Assembly (NCBI GenBank): GCA_025529335.1
Contig: JAMYHX010000247.1
Span: 1 to 62,406, forward strand
From: Rhizopus sp. PT2906
Taxonomy: Eukaryota > Mucoromycota > Mucoromycetes > Mucorales > Rhizopodaceae
Reading direction: 5' to 3'
DNA: 62,406 nt
Below, in pieces: positions 1 through 10,607 of this stretch. Numbering within the stretch: position 1 is the stretch's first letter; each line of letters starts with the position of its first letter. Under the pieces are notes generated by a model. The model made no database searches. It saw only the letters and a program-made list of their open reading frames with translations, and was not told the DNA's origin. Both the position numbers and the translations under genes were made by a program.

Positions 1-747
1 GTCCTTCGTTTACTCTGTCTCATGTCTCTGGCTCAGGGAGGATTAAAGCAAAAACTATTTGATCACTTCGAAAAAGAGATTGTACAGACATATGGCTATG
101 AGCATATAGAGACACTGCATAGATTAGAAAAACTAGGGCTTTGGATGAAACGCACAAACAACAAGAGCACGTTTGGACAATGTCGACGCCTTTTAAAGTT
201 GATTGTAGACGATGTAGACGAATTTCATCCAAATGATATCTCATATGTGTATTCAGGATATGCACCTTTGAGCATACGATTAGTACAGAGTGCGATGCAA
301 AAATCACCCAACTTTACTACGGGTACGAGCACGACCAGTCTGTTTTCCTACATGGGAACAAGCACAGCAAATTTTGTAAAGGAGACAACATCTGGATGGC
401 GTGGGGCTGAGGACATCCTCAGGTTATTACCCGGACAGTCATTCGATTTAAAGCAGACGGTAGAATACGGACCGGAAACAAATGCAGCTATGGCCAGAGC
501 CAAGAGACATGGATTACAACATGGTAAGACAACAATTATCTTCTTCTTGGGTGGATGTACACATACAGAGGTCTCTGCCATTCGTTTTCTAGCACAGCAT
601 GATGAAGGTAAGGCAGTACAGAGAGATCTGTTCACGTGTTGAGATCTAAAGCATCATTTTCTAGGACGGGACTATTTGGTTGCCACAACACAAATGATAA
701 ATGGCAGCACGTTCTTGACACCCATCATCCAACATAGAAATGAATAA
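1..747 (+). CDS. VPS33: VPS33 (Sec1/Munc18-family HOPS/CORVET subunit), 3' part
   Basis: C-terminal part of a Sec1/Munc18 (SM) protein, open at the left window edge. The frame is open from base 1 (VLRLLCL...). Exon 1-607 joins 665-747 through a 57-nt GT-AG intron. Landmarks are LRLLCL near the start, YVYSGYAPLSIRLVQ, and the SM-family C-terminal block IIFFLGGCTHTEVSAIRFL, followed after the intron by a tail ending in INGSTFL. These are the conserved end of Vps33, the SM subunit of the HOPS/CORVET tethering complexes. Vps33 binds SNARE bundles at endosomes and vacuoles. Family knowledge supplies the function; the sequence supplies the motifs. No defect is visible in the part present. The paralogous SM proteins Sly1, Vps45 and Sec1 are less likely, because the FFLGGCTxxEVSAIRFL block is typical of Vps33. 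Confidence 0.88.
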
Positions 748-855
748 ATCTATTGGCTGGTTTAATCGGAACCTAAAAAAGTTTTTCTTTTTTTATTCAC
801 TTGAGCTCATTTTAATTTTTTACCCTCTTTTTCCCGCCCCGAACTAATATAAAAA

Positions 856-2542
856 ATGGCACCACTTGTATTGACAATAAAGGGCAACAAGACCTTTTCT
901 CCTTTCTCAGCGCTGACGTCTGAAGACGAGCTATCGAAGACATGGAGAGTATGCACAAGGATAAAGGATTCACTAGAGAACGGATCCAGACTGGAGAATT
1001 TGTCATGGCGACTGTGGTTTCGACAGCATGTGCTATCAAACAAGAAGAAAACATTCTCTGCTCTATCACTGCAGACAGCCAGAAAATTGAGTGTCAATAC
1101 AGTCTTGCCCAAGAAGCAAAAGAGTGAGGAAAGACAAGTTCAGTGTGAGATGAACGAGCTTGTTCTAGGGCAGCAGGAACAGCAAGTGATGTTATCAAAC
1201 TACCAATTCATTATGCCACAGTTCAGTTCAGACCAAGCAACAGGTGATGCTGTCCAAATAAACGACATCTTCAACGCCTTTAGTATGCCAGAGAGCAGTA
1301 ATCCTGACTTCAACCCAGCAAACTATACGACAACCATGGGCGATATGGCAGATGGTTGGGACTTTGGATACCCCTCACCCACAAATCCATACTACTCACC
1401 AACACAATCACATTTGACGCCACCTACAGCCAACAACAATAGTAACGACAACAATAATATGCTCTTATTCGAAAACATTATGACTCAGCTACCCCCTGCT
1501 GATAACAACGCTCTTTATGTCGCCAATACATCTATGCCTCCCCCACCTCCAACAGCTACACTACATAACAAGTTGCTAGGCAACATGACAACACAATCAC
1601 TTCAATTTAACCATCAAGGGTTTACGCCACCTTTATCAGCATCTACAAGTGCTGTCATGCCAACTAATATAGAAGACAACAGGCAAGTAAAATAAAAGAA
1701 AAAGAAAAAAGGGGAAACTGACACATAATAATATAGCCATTTATTAAACCAACCCAACACCAATTATTCATTAAGCGAGCCCAGTTCTCCACATGATAAA
1801 TCATATAGAAAGTCTTCCAACAGCCAAGCAGAGAATAAACTTGTGTGTACAAACTGCGGAGCTACATCTACCCCACTCTGGAGGAGATCAGCAGAAGATG
1901 AATTACTGTGCAATGCCTGTGGGTTATAGTAAGTGTAACATTCATTGGGAAAAAAGGAAAAGATTGGTTATACTGACTCATCATCAGCCAAAAATTACAT
2001 AATGCACCTAGACCCAAAACACTGAAACCACACAATGCGAGAAAGGAATCAAAGGATGATGAAGGATCACAATTGGTGTGTTCTAATTGTTCTACGACAA
2101 CGACACCATTATGGAGAAGGGATGACGAGGGTGCACCTTTATGTAATGCATGTGGCCTATAGTAAGTAACAAAGAAAAAAAAAAATCCTTGACTCTAAAA
2201 ATAACTATGTGTGTGAATAGTCTGAAATTACATCACGAACGCCGTCCGCTTTCAATGAAGACAGATATCATCAAAAAGAGACAACGATATGAAAGTAGTC
2301 ATAACAACAGCAATCATACTAGAAAAAGTCATAAAAAATCTAAAGAAGCACAACAGCAGCAACAACAACAACAACAAGAACCATCGCCGCCACAAATACA
2401 ACCACAGCCACAATCACAACAGCATCAACAAAATCAGGGATCATTTATGTTTATTGATAGTGTATTCCCAGTCACGGGTGCTACCAGTACAGTGATAACA
2501 CCAGGTGCGATGGTTGAGGACGTATTATCAAACTACTGTTAA
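856..2542 (+). CDS. GATA-type transcription factor with DUF1752 and two zinc fingers
   Basis: Four exons (856-1682, 1809-1928, 1988-2161, 2221-2542) encode about 480 aa. Residues ~18-57 match the fungal DUF1752 block found upstream of AreA/NIT2-type fingers (LSKTWRVCTRIKDSLENGSR then LENLSWRLWFRQ). A low-complexity N/P/Q region follows. Two complete class IV fingers come next: CTNCGATSTPLWRR...CNACGLY and CSNCSTTTTPLWRR...CNACGLY, each C-x2-C-x17-18-C-x2-C with a basic tail (KLHNAPRPKTLK; KLHHERRPLSMK). An intron interrupts each finger at the same place, inside the CGLY tyrosine codon, which suggests finger duplication. A polyglutamine tract follows. Intron 1 keeps frame best as a GC-AG intron (donor AG|GCAAGT at 1683). 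It probably regulates nitrogen, iron or light responses; which one cannot be told. The stop overlaps the stop of the convergent ELMO gene. Confidence 0.85.
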
Positions 2543-3558
2543 TTTAACTTTTTATCATCTTTGTATATTTGTAAATTATCTTGTATTAACATCGAAAATG
2601 GCTTTACTTTCTGCTGCATTAATTCTTTTTCAACAATAAACTTAAACTCATTAAACCTCGACTCAAATTCCATTACGGTAAACATCCAAAACTGATCAAA
2701 TTTATAAAACAGGTAGCAGTAGAACTCTTGGAACGCACGTTCGTCTGTGCCATATTCAAATAGGTAGAGCTGAAGTTTCTTTGATTCAACAAGTTGATAA
2801 TTAAATTTGGTGATATTGATGCCTACAATAGCAAAAGGATACCATTGTAAGGGATCATTGGCATGTTCTAGAATGGATCGTGCATGAGCAGGATAATGTT
2901 CTGCAAAAAATAGCAAGTCATCTAGGCCTTGAATTCCCATACCACGAAAATCGGTGGCTGGATCATTTCCCTGGAAACCGATCTATAATGAACATTAAAA
3001 TACCCTGTTGATATGTTTGTGTGTGTATATATATACATCGATCCATTGTTTAGTTATTCGAGATTGCAGTGACTTATTAGGCATCAACTTGTTCCAGAGT
3101 TGAAGCAGTTTGTCTTCATGTTCCTTATTGTTAGAATCATATTTAGTAGATATAGAGTCATTGATACTATTCAAGAGCTGATTCGAGGCATATATAACTT
3201 GTAGAGCATTTAGTAAATTAACATGCAGGTCAACAGGGACACGCTTTTTCTGTATAATGGAGCCCTTTATGGAATCAATGTCGCAAATTGACTCCTTGAG
3301 TTGAAAGTTTTCTTCCATTAAAACATTTGAATAAGAGATGGACTTGTCTATAAAAGAGATTTAGTTTATAAAAGGTATTAAAATATAGGACTTACCTATA
3401 CGATATAACTTAAATGGACTCAATGGCGTGTATAATAATCGACTAATTTCTGTTGTATAGCTTATTTGTCCATATATAAATTTAAACCATTTATATAAGG
3501 ATAGCAGAATAGGTGACTGATACACTCTATTCAACAGAAACAAAATAACCCATCCCAT
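2539..3558 (-). CDS. ELMO domain-containing protein (ELMOD-like)
   Basis: Three exons on the minus strand (3558-3396, 3347-3037, 2982-2539) give 305 aa. The ELMO domain covers the second half: LLQLWNKLMPNKSLQSRITK, then after the intron IGFQGNDPATDFRGMGIQGL and HARSILEHANDPLQWYPFAI followed by VGINIT, and a C-terminal block with FYCYLFYKFDQFW. Length and domain position match animal ELMOD1-3 (about 290 aa). Those are GTPase-activating proteins for Arl2 and other Arf-family GTPases, rather than the larger ELMO/CED-12 Rac regulators. The N-terminus is hydrophobic (WVILFLLN). Its stop (2539-2541) interlocks with that of the GATA gene, so the two 3' UTRs must overlap. Arf-family GAP activity is inferred from family only. 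Confidence 0.85.
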
Positions 3559-3597
3559 AGTTAAACAGTGTCTTTTTTTATAAGGGATTCTTTTTTA

Positions 3598-3632
<35 letters not shown>

Positions 3633-4223
3633 TTAAAACTCATCCCAATAGACATTAGCAAAGTAGTACAACATAACAAAAAAAGGTACAGCATAACGAT
3701 ACAGCTTCCATAAGATTTCGTGGTTATGTTACAGTAATGGAGGTTGTGAAAGGAATTGATCGAAAATGGCTGTTTCAATGAGTAATACAAATCGTGTATA
3801 TAGTAGAGCCTAATATACCCAGAGTTGACATTTCATCATTCAAAGCTACAAATAAATTAATGATCTATTATTTATAATTGCTATCAAATGGCTGGTAAGC
3901 CATTACTCTAAGTGTGGGTTATAACTACTGAGGATATGATTGATTAACGGTTCCTGAGTTCATAAAGAAAACTTTTAATTCGTTCCTGACACTGATCTTA
4001 TTGTTCATTTCATGTTCTGGGTTATGATACTGCTTTTGCCCTAAAAAGGATTATCTTTTATTCAAAGAAGAGATTCTATTTAATTTGACTTATCATTAGA
4101 AGTGTGTACACATAATCTTATAGTGTATGGATTCACTCTATTCATACTGATGACAGTCGTTTATCTCAATGTCAGTCATAAGCAGACATTGTTCTACGAC
4201 AAGAGTGATTGTCAATGAAAAAG
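3559..4223. other. Intergenic, AT-rich, with a 29-nt A tract
   Basis: No gene recognised. A homopolymer A run at about 3603-3630 lies just upstream of the ELMO start. The rest is unstructured AT-rich sequence. Confidence 0.6.
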
Positions 4224-4379
4224 ATGACATCATGTCAAAAGAGAGCGAGATAATGAGTATATGTGGAAAAAGAGAGAAAAGTATGTTAGTATTAGAGCAT
4301 ATATATCCTAATATTAGTTTTACTTATCATCAAGGTGCATTTTGGGGAGGGTAGCGATAACTACCCAGGATTGTTTAAA

Positions 4380-4423
<44 letters not shown>

Positions 4424-4505
4424 AACGGAGGACAGAGAGAACCCAGAGCACAAGAAGAGGCAATTGGGAGAATGTTTCAGATATATGCGCCAGAGAGCAA
4501 AGAGG
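4224..4505. repeat. Dispersed repeat, copy 1
   Basis: Nearly identical to 32205-32470. Shared landmarks in order are GACATCATGTCAAAAGAGA, ATAATGAGTATATGT, GTATGTTAGTATTAGAGCA, CATCAAGGTGCATTTTGGGG, a short perfect hairpin GGGTAG-CGATAA-CTACCC, GGATTGTTTAAAC, an A tract (about 41 nt here, 13 nt in copy 2), then GGAACGGAGGACAGAGAGA and CAGAGAGCAAAGAGG. Similarity stops at the same right edge in both copies. No long open frame is shared, so this is probably a non-autonomous mobile element or the fossil end of a larger one. Confidence 0.85.
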
Positions 4506-4832
4506 TGTGGTAGTTAAGGAACGATAAACTTGCGATAGTTCGCTCGTAGACTCAGCGGTAGAATATCTTGCAAAAAGACCTTTTTTACGGCCGGTAGAGA
4601 GGCAGTGTGACCAGCTTATGCGTCCACCATTTAACTTTTTCTTGAAGCTGATGACAAAATTTCTCTCTTCTTGATAGCTGGATGAAGATGATACTATTAA
4701 AGTTAGTGGACATAAGTTGGTTGGCCTCGTTGCTCCTGACCGCTAGAGCTCTCATCCATTTCCGAACATCGTTTCTTCAGCCTCTCGTCGTAATTAACTA
4801 ACAGGTCAATGATTTTCACACACTTCTTCGGG

Positions 4833-5392
4833 TCATTGACTACAGCGCGGGCTTGTTTTAGTTTTTTTTATATGCGTGTCACATATCACATCTATGGCAT
4901 CGGCAAAGCTGTCTCGATGCTCCTTTCCTTGGAGGACATAGTCCGTTGCTAGCCCATATAACATTTTGATTGTCATGTTCGCAGCACAAGTGTATCCAAA
5001 CAAGCTAGGTTGTTGCTCAATGAAAAATTGCTCTAGGGCCAGCAAAAGTTCCATGGAGGTTCCATCGGTTATGTTCAACGTTTGCTTTGTGATCATATAA
5101 CAGTCCTTGGCCCAAAAATAATGAGCATTACATGTATTTAACCATGGTTTGTCTAATGATGGTTTGAATTGCTCCAGTAGGCTGTAGGGGCAAATATTAT
5201 AGGTAGCGAATATACGAGCAACCGGTTTACGGTCGAATGCGCGGTTGATATGGACGCAGTAATGAGTAACCCGTTGCATGAATGATTTCCCCACAGTTCG
5301 CTGCACTTCAATTAAAAATGATGGCAATAGTTTGTTGATTGAAAGACGCGGGATGCAGACAACATCGGAAAGCGTTACATCACTCTACTCGG
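4833..5392 (-). pseudogene. Relic of a multicopy nuclease/transposase-like protein
   Basis: A minus-strand open stretch of about 185 codons (164 aa from its first ATG), open upstream to a stop near 5390. It contains ESD-type and EVQ motifs: an upstream SDVVCIPRL strand, then LLPSFLIEVQRTV. This resembles the D...E-x-(K/Q) core of PD-(D/E)XK-fold proteins found in many mobile or repetitive fungal ORFs. The remainder (NAHYFWAKDCYMITKQTLN; MELLLALEQFFIEQQPSLFG) looks like a folded protein, but there is no start region and no clear intron. I read it as a truncated copy of a repetitive family. The family call comes from pattern memory and is weak. Confidence 0.4.
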
Positions 5393-5809
5393 TTGGGGCA
5401 GCTGCAGTGTATATGCCGCTAGAGATGTCCAAAATCGCTTAAGTGATGAGATCAACGACTTTGATTTCTTTTAGGATAGCTTTTGAGATCACATCACAAC
5501 CAGACAATCGGCCCTGTGGGAGCCTGAACGTCAGTAAAAGTTGTTCTAAAGTATACAAAAATATCATATGAGAAACAAACAGCATGCTGAAAAGAAGAAA
5601 GAAGCAGCGACAAGCTTTTATTACCTTCATCATTTATTTCTGTTGTCATTGAAGGAAGACAAAAGGGAAATACTACATGCACCAGAAAATACATCAGAAG
5701 TTAGATTAATTCTATGAGCTCTACCTCTACCTATTACCTATGATGCCTTCCAGCAAACCCTTTTGAATGTGTGTCGCCACGCTAAGCATGACTATATAAA
5801 GTTGCCATC

Positions 5810-5845
<36 letters not shown>

Positions 5846-6001
5846 CACGAAGAAGAAGAGATAAAAAGAAATGTTTTGTTTTTTCTTTTTGAAAGCATCT
5901 CCATGTTGGCAATAGTATGTCACGCTCATATAATGGCACATAAATTAGGCTGTGCCAATGTATAAGAAAGAGCATCCAATGAACGTCTCATTTGTCTCAA
6001 T
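5393..6001. other. Intergenic with poly-T tract and a shared motif
   Basis: Contains a 25-nt T run near 5820-5845. At 5672-5700 it carries the motif CTACATGCACCAGAAAATAC, which recurs near 6289 and 20132. No gene is supported. Confidence 0.5.
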
Positions 6002-6420
6002 TTGACAATTGGGAAACTCTTTGAGAAGTGTCTACAGCCTATGGTGCAAAGCTCCTTTCCTTACCTTGATGTGGCTCAAGGAGGGCTTCAAACAAAACAA
6101 AGGGCACTGGATCAAGCTTCTTGTTTGCAACAACTCTGCTTCTATTATTACAAGCTCGCGGTATTTACATTCTTAAATATAAAAGACGCCTATGACCCTG
6201 TTGACAGGTTTTTCATTTGGAAGCAGTTGGCATCTACCACTACACCAGTCTTGTTGATCCTCAGTTCATGGGAAGAATGATGAAAACTACATGTACCAGA
6301 AAATACACCAGAAAATAGGCTAAATAATGCAAATACGAATTTATCCTAAGCGGTCTTTTTGATCAAACTGACAACATAAAATTAGAATAAATAACAAAAA
6401 AAAAAAAAAAAAAAAAAAAT
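6002..6420 (+). mobile_element. Decayed non-LTR retrotransposon (reverse transcriptase fragment with A tail)
   Basis: An open frame at 6002-6280 encodes AQGGLQTKQRALDQASCLQQ, then a stretch ending LNIKDAYDPVDRFFIWKQL. This is the pattern of non-LTR reverse transcriptase motifs (QxGF/L-R...ALDQ... ; fLDIkxAYDxVdr..iW). The active-site half is missing. Downstream, 6290-6395 matches parts of 20130-20360 (CTACATG.ACCAGAAAATAC, then ACGAATTTATCCTAA and TTTTTGATCAAACTGACAA), and the fragment ends in an A run at 6399-6419. A 3'-truncated or rearranged LINE copy is the simplest reading. Confidence 0.6.
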
Positions 6421-6452
6421 TCCTGTGCCTCTCTTTCTGCTTTTGAATTTTG

Positions 6453-7486
6453 ATGTTGAAAAAAGCAAAGCAATACAAATTGCAAGATTTGTATAAACAA
6501 GCTGCTAATAAAAAGGAAAGCATCAAGGATAAAGAAGAGAAAGAATTGCAACTGGCCATTGAATTAAGCAAAAAGGAGCATATTCTTGAACAACAACGGT
6601 TATTTGAATTACTTCAAAGAGAACAACAACAGAGATCGTCTACCTCATTTGCTGATATTGAAGAGGATGATTGGTTCCAAACAGTATCACATCGTAGGCA
6701 ACCAAACAATGTGAAAAGACAGGAAAAAGTCCTAAAGAAAAAGCCTAAAACAAAAAAGACGACATCCGTAAAGCAAGAGAAAGACGAACCGTTGGTGATT
6801 GATAACTTATCTTCATTCCTGATCAAAAAGGATCCTGAAGAGCAGGAAAATATTGTCATTGAAAACTTGTCGACATTCTTAAAGAAAGAAGAACCAGAAG
6901 AACAGCAACAAATAGTTATTGAAAACTTGACAGCATTTTTAGATTGCGAACAGGAAGAATCCGCTTTTACTAATCACAACAATAATAGACAAGTAATTAT
7001 TAAATAGTATTATCACATCCGATGCTCACTCCTTCTTTTAACTAGATTGAAAAGAACATCAAATGCCCAGTTTGCGAGAACTGGTTTGCCGATGAGATTA
7101 CAGCACAATTACATCTTTCAGAATGCAAAAACATTGAAGAAGAATATCTTGATGAGCAACTGACAGATGATGCAATTGAAGAAACAGCTGAGGAACAAGA
7201 CTTTAGTGAATCAGACTGCAGTGTAATAGACTTGTGTAATCCTAATGCAGAAGAGGACGATGGATATCTTTCACCTTTAGAAGGCTTCACGAATGTGTTG
7301 GATATTCAAGGTGATAATCCGTTCTTAGCTCAATTCGAGCGCAATAATAGACATACTACAACTACTACTGCCAGAAGCACTACTACAAGAAAACGGAGTA
7401 CAACTACAAGGAGAAGCAATAATAGTAGCAACTCACCAAAGAGACCAAGAAGAGCATGGAAGAAAAAAAGAAGGCAAAAGAAATGA
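6453..7486 (+). CDS. UIM + SIM + UBZ4-type zinc-finger ubiquitin-binding protein
   Basis: Two exons (6453-6992, 7046-7486) give 326 aa. The only intron is 53 nt, phase 0. Residues 28-42 (EEKELQLAIELSKKE) fit the ubiquitin-interacting motif, with Ala35 and Ser39 spaced as required. Residues ~105-165 hold a threefold repeat (LVIDNLSSFLIKKDPEEQ / IVIENLSTFLKKEEPEEQ / IVIENLTAFL). Its hydrophobic cores resemble SUMO-interacting motifs, and LKKE plus an upstream VKQE fit the sumoylation consensus. Residues 187-207 (CPVCENWFADEITAQLHL then SEC) have C-x2-C-x12-H-x3-C spacing, a UBZ4 (Rad18-like) ubiquitin-binding finger. An acidic CSVIDL SIM and a highly basic, Thr/Arg-rich tail (RRAWKKKRRQKK) follow. 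It is probably a nuclear ubiquitin/SUMO reader in DNA repair. No enzymatic domain is visible, and I do not recognise a named ortholog. Confidence 0.8.
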
Positions 7487-8066
7487 TTGCATTACTGTAG
7501 ATACTTATGCCATATACCTTTTTTCATAAGCAATTTTATTGCCTAGTGACCTGTACAAAATAACTATATATGTGTATACGTTTAAAATATAAAATGTATA
7601 CAACGCTTTGGATCAGTCCTAACAAAGGGGGCTTAATCCATCAGATACCCTTTAAAGTAAAGGTGATTGAATCAAAAAGGCAAATCTTCAATAAATTCAA
7701 GTTGAAATGAATTGTTTTTCTAAATTTGCCGTTTACACACCGCAGTACCTTTTCGTTCCTCTAAGCCCAAAGGAATACAGTGAGCCTTGGACTCTTTTTC
7801 ACCTTGTGTTCTTTAACCACAAATTAAAATCAATCAACAAGGAACGAAAAACATAAACAATAGTGTCGTTTGTTACAAAATATAATATTAATCTACTGAG
7901 TAAAAGTGTTGTATAAACACACAAACATAAAACAAAGTAACCTGATAATAAAACTCCGATATTCTTAAAAATATGACGTCGAAGCAATTGAATCCCAGAA
8001 TTTTTTTTGCTCCATTATCCTGCTATACAAAAAATTCTTTTTGTATTTCGAAATATACTTTCAACG
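7487..8066. other. Intergenic between UBZ4 gene and TAF4
   Basis: AT-rich spacer of 580 nt. No tRNA, repeat or conserved frame was seen. It must hold the 3' end of the upstream gene and the TAF4 promoter. Confidence 0.6.
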
Positions 8067-10113
8067 ATGGCAGAAGGAGGTCATAATGGACAACAGCAGC
8101 AACATCAGCAGCAACAACCACAAAACTTAGGTCCTGAAGATCTTAATTTTTCTATTAATGATATACTTAACGGCAATTCAGTCGTGAATGACTCTTCATT
8201 TCAAACCATTGTGCAAACATTTTCAGACACGAGCAACAATCAAGACATGATGCCTTCTTTTGCTCATTTGCCTGCTGAATTGCAAGATTTCTTTAGCTCA
8301 AGTGAGACAGATGACTTATTGTCCACGCAGAACGCATCCATCCCTCATGATTTACTTTTCAATGCTGATCATACACAACCATTTGTTCAGCAACCTTTAA
8401 AAATACAGACCAATCCAACCGGATCTCCCCAACCACAGCAAACTGCAATACCTCGTGCTCCTCCACAGCAGCAGCAACTTCATCAACAACCACCTCAACA
8501 GCAACTGGCTACACATTCACCACAGCCACATGTTCTTCCTCCTGGGCCATTACCGCAAGCACTAGCGCAACCTATTCAGCCATCTCAGCCTGCAGTGCCA
8601 TCATTACCACAACAAGGTAAGCAACATAATTTTCATATAACAGAAACAAAAAATTAAAGAATTATTACTGTAGCTTCATCAACAACTTTATTAGATAACA
8701 TAACGTCACAGCTTCCACCCGATAGAAAAGAAAAGTTTATGCAATTGTTTAGAGACTTACAGACAAGTACTATTTCGGCTGCAGAATTCATGGCACAAGC
8801 TAAAGCTATACTGGGTCAGCAGCAATACCAACAATTAGAGGATTTAAAGACGAGGCCGATGATAAACCAACATCAAATGCAGCCACAACAACAACAAATG
8901 ATGGAGGAAGATCAAAGAAAGAGAAAGCTAAATCCAGCGAGTAACATGTAAGTTGTTATTGATGTGCGTGTGTAGAAGCTGAATATTTATATGACAACCT
9001 TTTCTCGTAGAAGCTCACCACAAATAAAAAAACCCAAATCAGAGCATATACCAATGAATGCAATCAATCAACAAATGACATATCCTATGATGACACCACC
9101 AAGGGTACCCACATCACAGCCACCTTCGATATTACCACAGCAACAACAGCAACAATATCCCATTCAGCCGAATATTGTTACCCCTTCCATTGTGAAGCCA
9201 CCAACACCTGTTGGACCACAGCAACCACAACAGCAATCTCCGTTTAAAGCGATGGATGCAGCCGTACTACAAATACCCACAAAATCAAACATTGCCGTAC
9301 CCTCTACAAGGTAACAATGGGAACATAAATTATTGTAATTTGATGAATGACTTTTTGCACATTTAGTAAACTGCCTGGAGCTGCAGCGCCGACGCCTACA
9401 TCAACAGGAGGAGGAGGAGGAGGAGGAGGAGGAGATAGGGTAGACTATGAAGCGTTGACAGATGTTATGGGTTATGCAGGCGTTGATCTTAAAGAGGAAG
9501 CAGAGCATTTTATGAAGGAAGATGCTCCTGGAACAGTATTGCCTGATGGAATTGATAGATCCAAATTCCAGGACTTTATGAATCCTACTATGCTAAGAGA
9601 CAGGATTCTTAAATACGGTATGTGTATATATGGGATATCATTCGATCTAAGAGGCAGACTCTTATTTTCTTTGTAGCCAAATCTGTAAATATAAAGAAAA
9701 TTGATGGAGATTTTATATCCTATCTGGCATTAGCGACCCAGGATAGAATCAGGACCGTGATGGAAAATATGGTACGTGCCTCTCGACATCGAACCGAAAA
9801 TCCTTTCAAAAAGCCACCGGAACAAGACAATCATCCTCTTTACAAAATCCACGTCAAACAAAAAGTTAAGGATCAGCTCAAGGCCATTGAACGAGCCGAA
9901 GAATCAAAGGCAAAGATGGACGAAGAGATGGATGATGTACTCAATTCAGAAAAGGGATGGTATTCAAAGAAATCAAGGGTACCTCTAAAAGCAGAATCGA
10001 TCGAACGAAAAATCACTGTACAAGATGCGATATTTGTCATGGAACGAGATGTCCAAGGTGGAAGAGGAACAAATCGACGCACATTATTAAAAGCTTATAA
10101 TATACTTGGTTAA
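8067..10113 (+). CDS. TAF4: TFIID subunit TAF4
   Basis: Five exons (8067-8616, 8674-8947, 9011-9310, 9367-9617, 9677-10113) give 603 aa, all phases consistent. The N-terminal two thirds is a Q/P-rich activation-type region with an internal helical segment (LPPDRKEKFMQLFRDL). A polyglycine run (codons at about 9409-9434) precedes the conserved TAF4 C-terminal domain: the histone-fold helices YEALTDVMGYAGVDLKEEAE and ISYLALATQDRIRTVMENMV, then a charged coiled region and the C-terminal signature VQDAIFVMERD...GRGTNRRTLLKAYN. TAF4 pairs with TAF12 through its histone fold and scaffolds TFIID in the nucleus. The ATG at 8067 is chosen because the in-frame upstream codons contain no other ATG. Confidence 0.93.
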
Positions 10114-10607
10114 TAATATATATTTTGGTTCTATTTCATGTGTCGACATGCAAAAAGGTATACATGTCAATCCATAATAGAACCATTTATATCTTTCCGA
10201 CATTTCCCAAGGGTATAATTCATTGAATAAAGAATAGACCACAGGATATAGTAGGATTGTAAAGCAAAGAAAAAAAAAACTTTTCAAGTTTGACAGGTTC
10301 CTTTTATAAGTTAAACAAGCCACATTTGGAATCTACACTCAGATGGTGGGACATTCGTACGAGATTCATCTCTGTGACAATAATTTTTCTTTTGATACAT
10401 CATGTTTGCATTTAGTAATGCTTCTATATTATCAAATATCATAAAATCAAGAGATACTCTATGTACTATTGGGCCTATTTAGGCTATCCGAAAATGTTAC
10501 AGCCTCTGTTGCATGATACTCCCCACAAGAATAAAAATCATTAAACATTGAACAAACATTGTGACTATCAAAAATTGGGGTGTGTATTTAAAGAATACGG
10601 GAATAAT
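10114..10607. other. Intergenic (convergent TAF4/MIC19 3' region)
   Basis: 494 nt between convergent 3' ends. AT-rich, with no conserved frame or RNA gene recognised. Confidence 0.6.

Noticed and set aside
4540..4580. tRNA-like A box (TAGACTCAGCGGTAGAATAT)
   Set aside because: No B box or acceptor stem can be found downstream. At most a fragment of a tRNA or tRNA-derived element.
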